Origin: Sphingobacteriia bacterium
Lineage (GTDB): Bacteria; Bacteroidota; Bacteroidia; Bacteroidales; UBA7960
Length of the DNA: 64,000 nucleotides
NCBI GenBank assembly: GCA_011390785.1
Contig: JAABRR010000005.1
Span: forward strand, 93,209-157,208
Reading direction: 5' to 3'
Within the stretch, counting starts at the first letter, position 1. Every line of letters starts with the position of its first letter. Both the position numbers and the translations under genes were made by a program. The notes under the pieces are model-generated. The model made no database searches. It saw only the letters and a list, made by a program, of their open reading frames with translations, and was not told the origin of the DNA. Shown one piece after another: positions 9,677 through 18,987 of the stretch.

Positions 9677-10527
9677 ATTTTTGACAAACAAACCTCCAGG
9701 CTATCCCACCAATGAGGTATGGTAATACCAAAGTCTTTTTTTACTCTTGATTTGTTGAGAACCGCATAATGGGGGCGCTGAGCTTCTGTAGTAAAATCTT
9801 TTGTTAAAATAGGTTCAACTTTACAATCGAGATTTTGAATTTTTACAATGGCTTTGGCAAAATCATACCAACTGGTAACCCCTTCATTGGAGTAGTTGTA
9901 AATTTCTGTACGAATTTTAGACGGAACTTTAGGGATTATGTCAAGAATGGCTTTTGCCAGATCACCTGCATAGGTTGGGGTTCCGATCTGGTCGTAAATG
10001 ACTTTTAATTCTTTGGACGTCTTCGCTTTTTCTGCAATGGTTTTTACGAAATTTTTACCGTACGAAGAATATAACCATGAAGTACGGAAAATCAGTGCCC
10101 TTTTGGCATTAAATATTACTTCGATTTCACCATCGAGTTTGGTTTTGCCATAGATACTCTTTGGGCTCGCTGTATCGTTTTCTGTGTAGGGTTTAAAACT
10201 TTTCCCTTCAAAAACGTAGTCTGTTGAAATATGGATAAGTAAAATATTGGCTTTGCCGCAAACCTGTGCCAAGTATTTAACTGCGGTAGCATTAATAAGC
10301 ATTGCCTGGGGTTTATCTGATTCTGCTTTGTCAACATTGGTAAAGGCTGCACAGTTAATTACTGCTTCAATTTTGTTCGATTTAAGGTATTTGGAGATGT
10401 CTTCTTCTTTGGTTATATCCAGATCTTCAATATCTGTAAAGAAAAATTTATATTGCGGGTAATCACTTTCAAGGGCTTTTAATTCTGATCCAAGTTGCCC
10501 GTTGCTACCTGTTACAAGTACATTCAT
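9673..10527 (-). CDS. rfbD: dTDP-4-dehydrorhamnose reductase
   Basis: A 284-residue short-chain dehydrogenase/reductase that reduces dTDP-4-dehydro-L-rhamnose to dTDP-L-rhamnose with NAD(P)H, supplying rhamnose for surface polysaccharide. The nucleotide fold motif GSNGQLGSEL (residues 7-16), the STDYVFEG segment and the catalytic YGKTK signature (Tyr-x3-Lys) are all visible, and the length is typical. It starts at ATG 10527. It stands alone here without rfbA, rfbB or rfbC, which must be elsewhere if the pathway is complete. A possible promoter on this strand is weak (TTTG, 16 bases, AATTTTTG). Confidence 0.9.
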   Translation of the reverse strand: MNVLVTGSNGQLGSELKALESDYPQYKFFFTDIEDLDITKEEDISKYLKSNKIEAVINCAAFTNVDKAESDKPQAMLINATAVKYLAQVCGKANILLIHISTDYVFEGKSFKPYTENDTASPKSIYGKTKLDGEIEVIFNAKRALIFRTSWLYSSYGKNFVKTIAEKAKTSKELKVIYDQIGTPTYAGDLAKAILDIIPKVPSKIRTEIYNYSNEGVTSWYDFAKAIVKIQNLDCKVEPILTKDFTTEAQRPHYAVLNKSRVKKDFGITIPHWWDSLEVCLSKI

Positions 10528-10674
10528 TTATACTGTTTTTATTGATTTTGGTGATAATTCTGTACTTAAATTTTTCGTGAAATTAGGAATTTATTTGCTA
10601 TTACTCCTAAGTTTTTCAAAAATTATTAGCCAAACGGGAACAAATTTGTAATTTCGACCATATTTTACAAAACT

Positions 10675-12129
10675 ATGACAGAAAATAATATAGAGCGAGA
10701 AGTTTTTGATGCTAATCGAAAAGCATTGTTTATTAATCTTGACGATACGATTTATGGATCGTTTGCCGAAATAGGCGGAGGGCAGGAAGTTGCCCGATTC
10801 TTTTTTCAGTCGGGTGGTGCTTCTGGTACAGTTGCAAAAACCATTTCTGCCTATGATATGGTTTTTAGTGATTCCCTTTATGGCAGAACCCCCACCGGAC
10901 GGTATGTATCTGAAGCAAGATTATTGCAAATGCTCGATTATGAGTATAATAGCCTTGTAAAAGTTTTGGGCAAAGAGCGTACTGGTAATACTCGTTTCTT
11001 TGCATTTGCCAATACTGTAACTACAATTAATTACCAAAAAACCAACGAAGGCCATGGCTGGGTGGGTGTGCGTTTTCAATTAACTCCCAAATCGAAACCC
11101 AATGAAGTAGTATTGCATGTAAAATTGCGCGAAACTGATAATCTCCTGCAGCAGAAAACGTTGGGAATTTTAGGTGTAAATCTCATTTACGCTTGTTTTT
11201 ATAATTACCAGTACCCTAATAGTTTTCTGAAATCGCTGGTTGAATTAAACCTGGAAGATCGTATAGAAATTGACATGATACGCATGCAGGGCCCTGATCT
11301 TGATTATGTTGATAACCGATTGCTGGCAGTACAGTTAGTGAAAAATAACATGACCACAGTAACCATGTTCGACAGGTATGGCAGTGTAAAACCCCCATCA
11401 GAACTATTATACAAAAAGAATGTAATGTTGCTGAGAGGGAGTTTTCGTCCAATTACTTACGTGGGCTTCGATATGTTAAAGTCGGGGTTTTCATTGTTTA
11501 AGAAAGAAGTGGGTTTTGATAAAAAGAACACGATTGTACTCTGCGAAATGACCCTGAAAAATCTTATTGAAGAAGGTGTTTTTGATGAGAGAGATTTTCT
11601 GGACAGGGTTGATATTCTTTGTGGTATGGGTCAAAATGTAATGATCACTAACTTTAAAGAATTTTACAAGGTTTCCAACTGGTTTCGGCAGTTTCGTATT
11701 CAAAATATCCGGATTCTGGTTGGGGCGCTTACTTTTCGAAAAATTTTGGAAAAGAAATATTATACCAATCTGAAAGGGGGAATTCTGGAAGCTATGGGAA
11801 AGCTATTTACCGAAAATCTGAAAGTATATCTTTATCCCGGTAGAGAAAAGGAAACCCATGAAATACTTGCTTCCAGTAATTTACCAGTTGAGGATGATGT
11901 GAAGTTTTTGTATCAGCATTTGCTCGAAACAGGACTAATCTTTGACATACCCAATTACCGAAAAGAGATTTTACCGTTTTTTTCCTATAAAGTTTTGGCT
12001 AAATTAAATGCCAATGACCCGGAATGGGAGGCCATGGTGCCAAAGTATGTTTCGGGTTTTATAAAAAGAAAAAATCTGTTTGGCTATGGAAAGGATAACA
12101 AAGACACAGCAAAGGTTGACGAATGTTAA
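10675..12129 (+). CDS. Conserved protein of unknown function (IYGSFAEIGGGQEVARFFF family)
   Basis: A 484-residue protein with no signal peptide or membrane segment, so probably cytoplasmic. Its N-terminus has a highly conserved-looking block, FAEIGGGQEVARFFF, followed by GGASGTVAKTISAYDM. From memory, relatives occur in Bacteroidota and cyanobacteria and carry inconsistent labels (nicotinate-nucleotide adenylyltransferase, TonB-dependent receptor). Neither is supported here: there is no HxGH nucleotidyltransferase motif and no beta-barrel or plug. It stands between rfbD (divergent) and fbpC (convergent), so context does not suggest a role. Start at ATG 10675. I cannot assign a function. Confidence 0.75.
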   Translation: MTENNIEREVFDANRKALFINLDDTIYGSFAEIGGGQEVARFFFQSGGASGTVAKTISAYDMVFSDSLYGRTPTGRYVSEARLLQMLDYEYNSLVKVLGKERTGNTRFFAFANTVTTINYQKTNEGHGWVGVRFQLTPKSKPNEVVLHVKLRETDNLLQQKTLGILGVNLIYACFYNYQYPNSFLKSLVELNLEDRIEIDMIRMQGPDLDYVDNRLLAVQLVKNNMTTVTMFDRYGSVKPPSELLYKKNVMLLRGSFRPITYVGFDMLKSGFSLFKKEVGFDKKNTIVLCEMTLKNLIEEGVFDERDFLDRVDILCGMGQNVMITNFKEFYKVSNWFRQFRIQNIRILVGALTFRKILEKKYYTNLKGGILEAMGKLFTENLKVYLYPGREKETHEILASSNLPVEDDVKFLYQHLLETGLIFDIPNYRKEILPFFSYKVLAKLNANDPEWEAMVPKYVSGFIKRKNLFGYGKDNKDTAKVDEC

Positions 12130-12185
12130 TTCATGCAATATTGACGAATGTCTTTTTTAGGCTGTTATAAAATGCAGTTACCGGG

Positions 12186-13250
12186 TTAATCATCCTTGTT
12201 TTTCAGGATGTTAATCTCCCCATCTCCCGGTTTAAAGTAGCATTTGTTGTCTTTGCAGGGATGATGGGGTGAAGCATAAAGGATAATGTCAGTATCTTCT
12301 CCTTCCGAATCGTTAACTTTTAAGGTAATTTCTTTGTATTCTCCTAGAAATTTTTCTTTTACCACTTCACCGCAGATACAACCATGTTTATTTGTCGAAA
12401 TTTGCAATTGTTCGGGACGAATAGTAAGAAAGACTTCTTCATCAGAGTTAAGCTCTTTTTGCGATGTTATAAAAGTTCCCAAAGGCGAACTAAGTCCTTG
12501 CTTTGTAACCCTGGCCTTTACCACATTGGTTTTTCCGAAAAAGTCAGCAACATATCTGTTTACCGGGAAATAATAAACTTTTTCAGGAGTATCAGTCTGC
12601 AGATTGTTGCCGTTTCTTATTACAGAAACCTTGTCGGCAATAGCCAAAACATCTTTGGTATCGTGGGTTACAAAAATGGCAGTGGCTCCGTTTTTCCTGA
12701 TTATGTCACGAATGTCATCACGCATTTGGTTTTTTCGGATGCTGTCTAAGTTGCTGAATGGCTCATCAAATAATATGATTTCCGGTTCAGGCGCCATAGC
12801 CCTTGCCAGAGCCACTCTTTGTTTCTGGCCGCCCGAAAGTTGGTGGGGAAATCGTTTCTCAAAACCTTCTAAACCTGCTATAGATAAGATGTTGTTAGCC
12901 CTTTGCGTTGCTTCAGTATTGCTGTATTGTGATAATCCGTAGGTTATGTTTTCCCAAACAGTTTTATGTGGAAACAGTGCATAGTCCTGAAAAACGATTC
13001 CTACTTTTCTTTTTTGAGGCTCCACAAAAACGCCATCCCCTGCAACCACACTGCTATTTAAATAAATACTTCCTTCTGAAGGTGTTTCAAAGCCTGCAAT
13101 TATTCTGAGAATTGTTGTTTTTCCACAGCCACTTTCTCCCAATAATGCTACTATTTCACCTTTTGCTACTGTCAGGCTGAAATTTTTCACCGCCCATGAT
13201 GGAGAGCCAGCGAATTGTTTTCCTATATTTTTTAAATCCAGTATTTCCAT
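12186..13250 (-). CDS. fbpC: Iron(III) ABC transporter ATP-binding protein
   Basis: A 354-residue ATPase of the FbpC/PotA type powering ferric iron uptake at the inner membrane. The Walker A motif GESGCGKTT is at residues 38-46. The ABC signature LSGGQKQ is near 139 and the Walker B region ILFDEPF near 160; the Q-loop (VFQDYALFPH) and H-loop (FVTHD) are present. The C-terminal third is a TOBE-like regulatory domain, ending in a Cys/His-rich stretch, HHPCKDNKCYF, that could bind metal (inference). It is the last gene of fbpA-fbpB-fbpC, three bases after fbpB. Confidence 0.9.
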   Translation of the reverse strand: MEILDLKNIGKQFAGSPSWAVKNFSLTVAKGEIVALLGESGCGKTTILRIIAGFETPSEGSIYLNSSVVAGDGVFVEPQKRKVGIVFQDYALFPHKTVWENITYGLSQYSNTEATQRANNILSIAGLEGFEKRFPHQLSGGQKQRVALARAMAPEPEIILFDEPFSNLDSIRKNQMRDDIRDIIRKNGATAIFVTHDTKDVLAIADKVSVIRNGNNLQTDTPEKVYYFPVNRYVADFFGKTNVVKARVTKQGLSSPLGTFITSQKELNSDEEVFLTIRPEQLQISTNKHGCICGEVVKEKFLGEYKEITLKVNDSEGEDTDIILYASPHHPCKDNKCYFKPGDGEINILKNKDD

Positions 13251-13253
13251 ATG

Positions 13254-14915
13254 TTAAAACTTGTTCTCTCTGCCCATTAATTTATTGAGAAGAATTACAG
13301 GAATTAGTCCGGCAAAAACTATGATCAGGGACGCTGGAGCAGCTTCTGCCACACGTTCGTCTGATGCAAACTCAAAAGCGCGAATTGCCAAAGTGTCAAA
13401 ATTAAAAGGCCTTAAAATTAAGGTAAGGGGCAATTCTTTTAATACATCAATAAAAACAAGCAGTGCAGCGCCAAGAAGAGAACTTTTCAATAAGGGGATA
13501 TTTATTTTTATCAAAGTTTTCAGATTTGATACACCTAATGAGCGGGAAGCCTCATCCAAAGAAACCGATATTTTTTCGAAACCACTTTCAATGCTGTTAT
13601 AGCCTACCGCCATAAACCGCACTATGTAAGCATATATTAGTGCAAACCAGGTTCCTGTAAACGCAATCCTAATCTCGTTTGAAAGTGCTATGTTAATCTG
13701 GTTTTCGAGCCAGATAAATGGTATTAGAATTCCTATGGCAACAACTGCACCCGGAAGAGCATAGCCCAATGTGGCAGTTTGGGTAAGAAATTTTACTGTT
13801 ATTCCGGGGAAACTTCTTACCGAAAAGGCAATTATTGTTGCCAGTACTACCACAAGGACCGAACTAATTGCTGCAAGCAAAAAACTATTTCCAAGTAATT
13901 CCCAAAATCTGTAATTAACAACCATAGCAGCAGTTTGGTATGCCCAGTACAATAACATACTTACCGGTATTAAGAACCCAAGAGCGAAGGGAATAATACA
14001 AACTACCAAAGCAACGGATGCGTGTAAGGGCTTTAGTCTTCTTATTTTTAAAGGGTTGTATGAATTACCCACTGTATCGAACCGCATTTTTCTGCGTTGA
14101 AACTTTTCCGCCAATATCAGGATCAAAACAAATACCATAAGAAAAGCTGAAAGTTTTAGTGTTGCTGCTGAGTTGGCAAAAGCAAACCATGCTGTAAAAA
14201 TACCAGTTGTAAAGGTGTCAATACCAAAATATCGCACCAGTCCGTACTCATTTAAAACCTCCATAAGTGCCAGCGAGATACCGGCTACTATGGCCGGGCG
14301 GGCCAGGGGCAAAGCTACTCCCCAGAAAATGGAACCGGATTTCTTACCCAATGAAGCAGCAACTTCCAGCAATACAGATGATTGTCGGATAAAATAAGCC
14401 CTGGTTATCAGGTAAACATAAGGATATAGTGCCAGCGAAAGAATTAAAATACCCCCCTTCATGGAAAGGATATTGAAAAATAAAAATTGGCCCGTATCAA
14501 CACCAAAATTGTTGCGTAAAAAGACATAAATGGGAGATGTGTAGTCCAAAATTCCCGCCCATGTAAATCCACTTATGTAAGCCGGTAATGCAATAGGCAA
14601 AATAAGGGCCCAGCTGAAAAACCGACGCCCCGGAAAATCATAAACACTAACCAGCCATGCAGTACTGACCCCCATTATGAAAGTGAGAAATGCTACCCCC
14701 AGCATTAATATTATCGTATTCCAAACATAGCCAGGTATGAGATTTTTTACAATATGCTGCCAGGTATCTCCGGCATCCGAGTTAATGTTGTAAAAAATGA
14801 CTATTAGTGGAAGGGCTATTATAAGGGCTATAATGAATGTCCAGCCAATCCATCCGTTCAATAATTGCGGATTGTTTAAGCTTGGAAATAGTTTATTTTT
14901 TAAGGATAATGCCAT
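13254..14915 (-). CDS. fbpB: Iron(III) ABC transporter permease
   Basis: A 553-residue FbpB-type permease built as two fused permease halves, about 12 membrane segments in total. Both halves carry the cytoplasmic EAA loop that docks the ATPase: EVAASLGKKSG in the first and DEASRSLGVSN in the second. The start is taken as ATG 14915 (MALSLKNK), four bases after the fbpA stop. An upstream in-frame start at 14948 would overlap fbpA by 29 bases and add an unconserved-looking peptide, so it is less likely. Substrate is inferred from the FbpA partner. Confidence 0.88.
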   Translation of the reverse strand: MALSLKNKLFPSLNNPQLLNGWIGWTFIIALIIALPLIVIFYNINSDAGDTWQHIVKNLIPGYVWNTIILMLGVAFLTFIMGVSTAWLVSVYDFPGRRFFSWALILPIALPAYISGFTWAGILDYTSPIYVFLRNNFGVDTGQFLFFNILSMKGGILILSLALYPYVYLITRAYFIRQSSVLLEVAASLGKKSGSIFWGVALPLARPAIVAGISLALMEVLNEYGLVRYFGIDTFTTGIFTAWFAFANSAATLKLSAFLMVFVLILILAEKFQRRKMRFDTVGNSYNPLKIRRLKPLHASVALVVCIIPFALGFLIPVSMLLYWAYQTAAMVVNYRFWELLGNSFLLAAISSVLVVVLATIIAFSVRSFPGITVKFLTQTATLGYALPGAVVAIGILIPFIWLENQINIALSNEIRIAFTGTWFALIYAYIVRFMAVGYNSIESGFEKISVSLDEASRSLGVSNLKTLIKINIPLLKSSLLGAALLVFIDVLKELPLTLILRPFNFDTLAIRAFEFASDERVAEAAPASLIIVFAGLIPVILLNKLMGRENKF

Positions 14916-14919
14916 AGAT

Positions 14920-15945
14920 TTATTTCCAACCAACTTCATTGAAAACAATGGTGGCTGGCGTAAGGTGTTTTCCTAATTGGTATAGTGGTATGGTATCTGG
15001 TTTAAATGTTCCCCATTCCTGAAGTAATGGCGGCCATTCAACAAATGAATTAACCGGATATTCATAATTTTCATTGGCCAAAGCTGTTTGCGAATCTTCC
15101 GACAATAAAAATTCGATTAGTTTTTGCGCATTTTCTTTGTTGGGTGCATGGCGGGTAATTCCTATTCCGCTGATGTTAATATGTGTACCACGGTCGGTTT
15201 GGTTAGGAAAGAATATACCCATTTGCCGGGCAACGTTTTGTTCTTCAGGGTTTGATGAATTGAGCAACAAGCCCATATAATATGTGTTTACAATGGCCAC
15301 ATCACCTACCCCGGCAGCAATTGCCTTTACCTGATCGCGATCATTACCAGTGGGTGGTTGGGCCATATTGTTTACGATTCCCTGAGCCCAGTTTTTTGCA
15401 CCATCCGACCCGTTGGCTGCAAGTATAGAAGCCATTAATGTTTGATTGTATGGATTTTGCGATGATCGGACCAAAACCCTTTTATTCCATTCGGGGGTTA
15501 CCAGATTTTCGTAGGTAGATAATTCGTCTGGAGTTACCCTTTCCTTGCTGTAAACTATTACCCTGGCTCTTTTGGTAAAGCCAGTCCAATGGTTCATGGC
15601 ATCGCGGTATTGAGAAGGAACTATGGGTGCTATCTTTTCCATTTTCATGGGTTGTAAAAGGTCTTTGTCAAGGCAAAGAATCATATGCCCTGCATCAGCT
15701 GTTATAATTAAATCAGCAGGAGAATTTGCCCCTTCCATTTCCAACCGATTGATTAACTGATCGGTATTGGCTTTTACCAGGTTTACTTCAATACCTGTTT
15801 CTCTGGTAAACTTTCTGAAAAGATCTTCATCAACCTGGTAATGGCGACCAGAATAAACATTGACTTCTGGTTTTTCGGATTGACAGGATATTAAAAGCAC
15901 CGTGGTTAAAATAAGTATCAGCTTGTTAATTTGGCTACGTTTCAT
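14920..15945 (-). CDS. fbpA: Iron(III)-binding lipoprotein of ABC importer
   Basis: A 341-residue extracytoplasmic solute-binding protein of the FbpA/FutA group. The signal peptide ends in a lipobox (LLISC, lipidated Cys21), so it is anchored to a membrane. NVYSGRHYQ opens the mature fold, as in ferric-binding relatives, and the Tyr222-Tyr223 pair in NTYYMG matches the iron-ligating tyrosines of the family. It leads the operon fbpA-fbpB-fbpC. The 5' region holds an inverted repeat (15965-16010) that could be an iron-responsive operator. Other metals or phosphonates are less likely because of the YY motif. Confidence 0.88.
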   Translation of the reverse strand: MKRSQINKLILILTTVLLISCQSEKPEVNVYSGRHYQVDEDLFRKFTRETGIEVNLVKANTDQLINRLEMEGANSPADLIITADAGHMILCLDKDLLQPMKMEKIAPIVPSQYRDAMNHWTGFTKRARVIVYSKERVTPDELSTYENLVTPEWNKRVLVRSSQNPYNQTLMASILAANGSDGAKNWAQGIVNNMAQPPTGNDRDQVKAIAAGVGDVAIVNTYYMGLLLNSSNPEEQNVARQMGIFFPNQTDRGTHINISGIGITRHAPNKENAQKLIEFLLSEDSQTALANENYEYPVNSFVEWPPLLQEWGTFKPDTIPLYQLGKHLTPATIVFNEVGWK

Positions 15946-15964
15946 TGGGTATTAATTTCATTAA

Positions 15965-16010
15965 CTAAGGTTATGTAACTCGTTTGTATTTTATTAACGA
16001 AGTTACTTAG
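15965..16010. promoter_or_regulatory. Inverted repeat upstream of fbpA
   Basis: GTAACTCGTT (15975-15984) can pair with AACGAAGTTAC (15996-16006) with one bulge, and flanking CTAA and TTAG extend the dyad. TAAGGTTA at 15966-15973 resembles a DtxR/IdeR half-site. It could be an operator or leader hairpin for the iron operon. No exact -7 box was found on this strand. Confidence 0.3.
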
Positions 16011-16185
16011 ATTTAGTCTTAATAAATATAAATTGAACTTTAAAACTTTAATGAAGAAGAATAAATCTGCCAGGAATGGTTCATATTGTTATGTCTGTTA
16101 AAGGAAGATCATTTTGTGAATTCATGAAATATCGTCACTCGTCTGTAAATTCAGGTATAATTTTACTTTATAACAGCTTTATCAA

Positions 16186-16217
16186 TTTGTTTATAACCTG
16201 TATTAGCACTACTTTTA
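16186..16217 (+). promoter_or_regulatory. Probable promoter of the 16304 gene, in the 358-base gap 15946-16303
   Basis: TTTG (16186-16189), a 20-base spacer and TACTTTTA (16210-16217, one mismatch from TAnnTTTG) would start a transcript near 16224, about 80 bases before ATG 16304. Apart from this and the fbpA-side inverted repeat I see no gene or RNA in the gap 15946-16303, which is AT-rich. Confidence 0.45.
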
Positions 16218-16303
16218 TAGCCGATTAACAGAAATTTTTAATAAATATAACTCTCTCCTTTTTAAGTTTTTCAACGGAAATATTATTTAAATCCTACATA
16301 CTA

Positions 16304-18808
16304 ATGATAAGATTCTTTACTTTTTTACTTTTGCAGGTAGCTGCTCTTGTGCTTCTTTCCCAGGAAACCCAGCTTAAATGGTCCGCACACGGCACCAGTC
16401 CTGGAACATTATTCGGAGAAGGAGTTTCCGTTGATCCTGCCGGAAACGCCTACCTTACCGGATTTTTCAATAGTCAGTATGTTTTAATGGGAGATACAGT
16501 AAATGTATCTTCTATCCGAAATAGTTTGTTCCTTTCCAAAGTATCAGCTGATAATAAGTTTCAATGGACGGTTTCCGCTGTTGCTGATGGCATAAATGGT
16601 GTTAACGGTTTTAAATCTGTTTATAAAAATGGCTTTATATACCTGGTTGGCGATTTCAGGGGTACCGCTACCTTTGGTTCCAGAGACTTTACTGAAATTA
16701 CGGTTTCGGGCAATGAAAACCGAAGCATGTTTCTAGCAAAATATACAGATAATGGTGTTCTTGAATGGGTAAAGACAGTCACTACAGACAACTCTATAGG
16801 TATAGTACTTACGGGGGGCACACATGATTTACTGGTTGATGGCGAAGGATCTGTATATGTTTCTACTCAATTCAGGAATTCGGTGAATATTGCAGGCGTA
16901 CAAGTTGATGATCCCACCCCTGAAGAGAATTTATACAACGCCCTATTGTTTAAACTCGATGCAAACGGGGCCTATCAATGGCATTGGAATACAATAAACA
17001 GTGGCACAGACCAGGGGCAAGCCATGGCACTCTCACCGGCTAATACCATTTATGTTGCTGTAAGATACTCCGATAGCCTAACCGTAGGAGAGAATGTTCA
17101 TGCCAGAGAAGGCTTGGGTGGTTTTGCATTGCTTGAATTTGATTTATTGGGCAATTACGTTTCACACAAGTTTATGAACACAGCATCCAACCTATCTACT
17201 GGTGTTCGCTGTTTTGATTTGTCTATCGGGAATAATGGTGAAATATTCATGGCCGGGTCTTACCGAACAGCTATTACCGGTGGACAGGGCCAATTTCTTG
17301 ATGCCATAAATACATCTAGAAGTGATGGTTTTATCATAAAAATTAATTCTGAAACATATCTTTGGGAATGGACCAAAGCCATGGGCGATCCAGGTGAGAA
17401 TGACGATATTAAAGGGATAAGTATTTTAAATAATGATACTATTTTTATTGCCGGGAGCTTTAAAGGATCAATGGTTTTAAATGATGAATTAACCTTAAAC
17501 TCTTTTGAAGAATCTACTGATGGTTTTTGGGCCAAACTGAACGAAAATGGTGTTGTTTCTGGTGGTGCATCCTTTGGCGGAGGTAGTAACGAGTGGTTCA
17601 GTGAACTGGCTGTAACATCAGCTGGGGATGCATTAATGATAGGCCGTTTTCAAAATGATTTCAGGTACAATCCTGATGAAGTTCTATTTAACTCATGGAA
17701 TAGCTTTGACTACTTTTTGATTAAGGTAGGTGAGCCCTCCTCTGATACATCCCTGAGTGAAATTCTGATTGATGGAGCTGCTTTAAACGACTTTGATGCG
17801 GAGATTTTCGGGTATTCTTATCCACTGGTAGCTCTTACATCCGAAGTACCCGTTGTTACTGCTATTCCTAATTATCCAGGAGCTGTGGTAGAAGTTGAAC
17901 AAGCCGTTTCATTAACCGGAACCCCGGAGGAAAGAACCGCTACCATAACTGTTACGCCAGAAACCGGAGATGATAGTTCTGTTTATACAGTAACTTTTAG
18001 CCTTATGAGCAATGATGCCAATCTTTCAGCCATCTATCTCGATGGCGTTGCTTTAAATGATTTCGATCCGGAAACAATGTCATATCTCATCACAATTGAA
18101 TCATTTGAAAATTTCCCGGCGGTTACTGCCGAGCCAGCTAACGAAAATGCAACTGTAGATATATCTGATGTTTTAACCATAACTACCAACAAAGAAAACC
18201 TCCGACATGTGCTCATTAATGTTGTTTCTGAAGATCAAACACAACAGAAAGAGTATGTTTTAAATTTTCGCGAACAATCTGTAAACGCTTATCTGGCTGC
18301 TATTTTTGTGAATAATGAACCTTTAGATGGTTTTAGTCCTGTAACTTTAGATTATATTGTATATTGGCCATACGAGTATGAAGGCATGCCCCTGGTTGAT
18401 GCATTGGTACAAAGTGAACATTCCCAATTAGCCATTACTCAGATGGTAGCTTTTGATGGTAACGATGAAAACCAAACAGCAACCCTTGAGGTTATTGCCG
18501 AAAATGAAAATTACTCGAAAACTTATACCGTTTATTTCAATGAAATTGTCAATGATGTGGCCATTGTGTCAGAAGAATCGCAAAAGGTTTATCCCAACCC
18601 TGTTCAAAGCGATCTCAACATTGTTTTAAATAATACCGTGCAAAGGGTTAGCCTGTATAATGCTTTTGGGCAGGAATTGGCAGCCTTTTCAAGGCCAGCT
18701 TCGATCCTTACAATTGATATGAGTGCCTACCCGGATGGAATTTATTTTATTAAGCTTTCCGATGTCAATCAACAAATCATTTCCACAAAATCTGTTTTAA
18801 AAAACTAA
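16304..18808 (+). CDS. T9SS-exported beta-propeller/cadherin-like protein
   Basis: An 834-residue secreted protein. A signal peptide occupies about residues 1-20. Residues 25-480 hold propeller-like repeats of the SBBP kind (GNAYLTGFF, GSVYVSTQF, NTIYVAVRY, GEIFMAGSY, DTIFIAGSF). Residues 485-750 hold three copies of a cadherin-like beta-sandwich opening LSEILIDGAALNDFD, LSAIYLDGVALNDFD and LAAIFVNNEPLDGFS. The last ~75 residues are a type A T9SS sorting domain with VYPNPV and a terminal GIYFIKL strand. It is followed 179 bases later by the S8 protease on the same strand. A surface or extracellular role is expected; no catalytic site is recognised. Confidence 0.85.
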   Translation: MIRFFTFLLLQVAALVLLSQETQLKWSAHGTSPGTLFGEGVSVDPAGNAYLTGFFNSQYVLMGDTVNVSSIRNSLFLSKVSADNKFQWTVSAVADGINGVNGFKSVYKNGFIYLVGDFRGTATFGSRDFTEITVSGNENRSMFLAKYTDNGVLEWVKTVTTDNSIGIVLTGGTHDLLVDGEGSVYVSTQFRNSVNIAGVQVDDPTPEENLYNALLFKLDANGAYQWHWNTINSGTDQGQAMALSPANTIYVAVRYSDSLTVGENVHAREGLGGFALLEFDLLGNYVSHKFMNTASNLSTGVRCFDLSIGNNGEIFMAGSYRTAITGGQGQFLDAINTSRSDGFIIKINSETYLWEWTKAMGDPGENDDIKGISILNNDTIFIAGSFKGSMVLNDELTLNSFEESTDGFWAKLNENGVVSGGASFGGGSNEWFSELAVTSAGDALMIGRFQNDFRYNPDEVLFNSWNSFDYFLIKVGEPSSDTSLSEILIDGAALNDFDAEIFGYSYPLVALTSEVPVVTAIPNYPGAVVEVEQAVSLTGTPEERTATITVTPETGDDSSVYTVTFSLMSNDANLSAIYLDGVALNDFDPETMSYLITIESFENFPAVTAEPANENATVDISDVLTITTNKENLRHVLINVVSEDQTQQKEYVLNFREQSVNAYLAAIFVNNEPLDGFSPVTLDYIVYWPYEYEGMPLVDALVQSEHSQLAITQMVAFDGNDENQTATLEVIAENENYSKTYTVYFNEIVNDVAIVSEESQKVYPNPVQSDLNIVLNNTVQRVSLYNAFGQELAAFSRPASILTIDMSAYPDGIYFIKLSDVNQQIISTKSVLKN

Positions 18809-18987
18809 GGGTAGTTTTTCAGTTTTTCAAATCAAATAAAGACTACACTCTAAAAAATCTATTGTCCACAAATTACACTAACTGACACAATTTTTAATGT
18901 CTGATATTCAAACAATTAAAATCATAATATTTTCATAAATTTTCCGAAATCGATTTTTCGGAGTGGTCTCCATAAAATTTCTTTACA

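Noticed and set aside
12109-12165. Direct repeat TTGACGAATGT at the end of the 10675 gene
   Set aside because: Two short copies only, no pairing or regulatory context; likely chance or slippage.
14916-14948. Longer FbpB start overlapping fbpA
   Set aside because: ATG 14915 gives a four-base gap and a better N-terminus.
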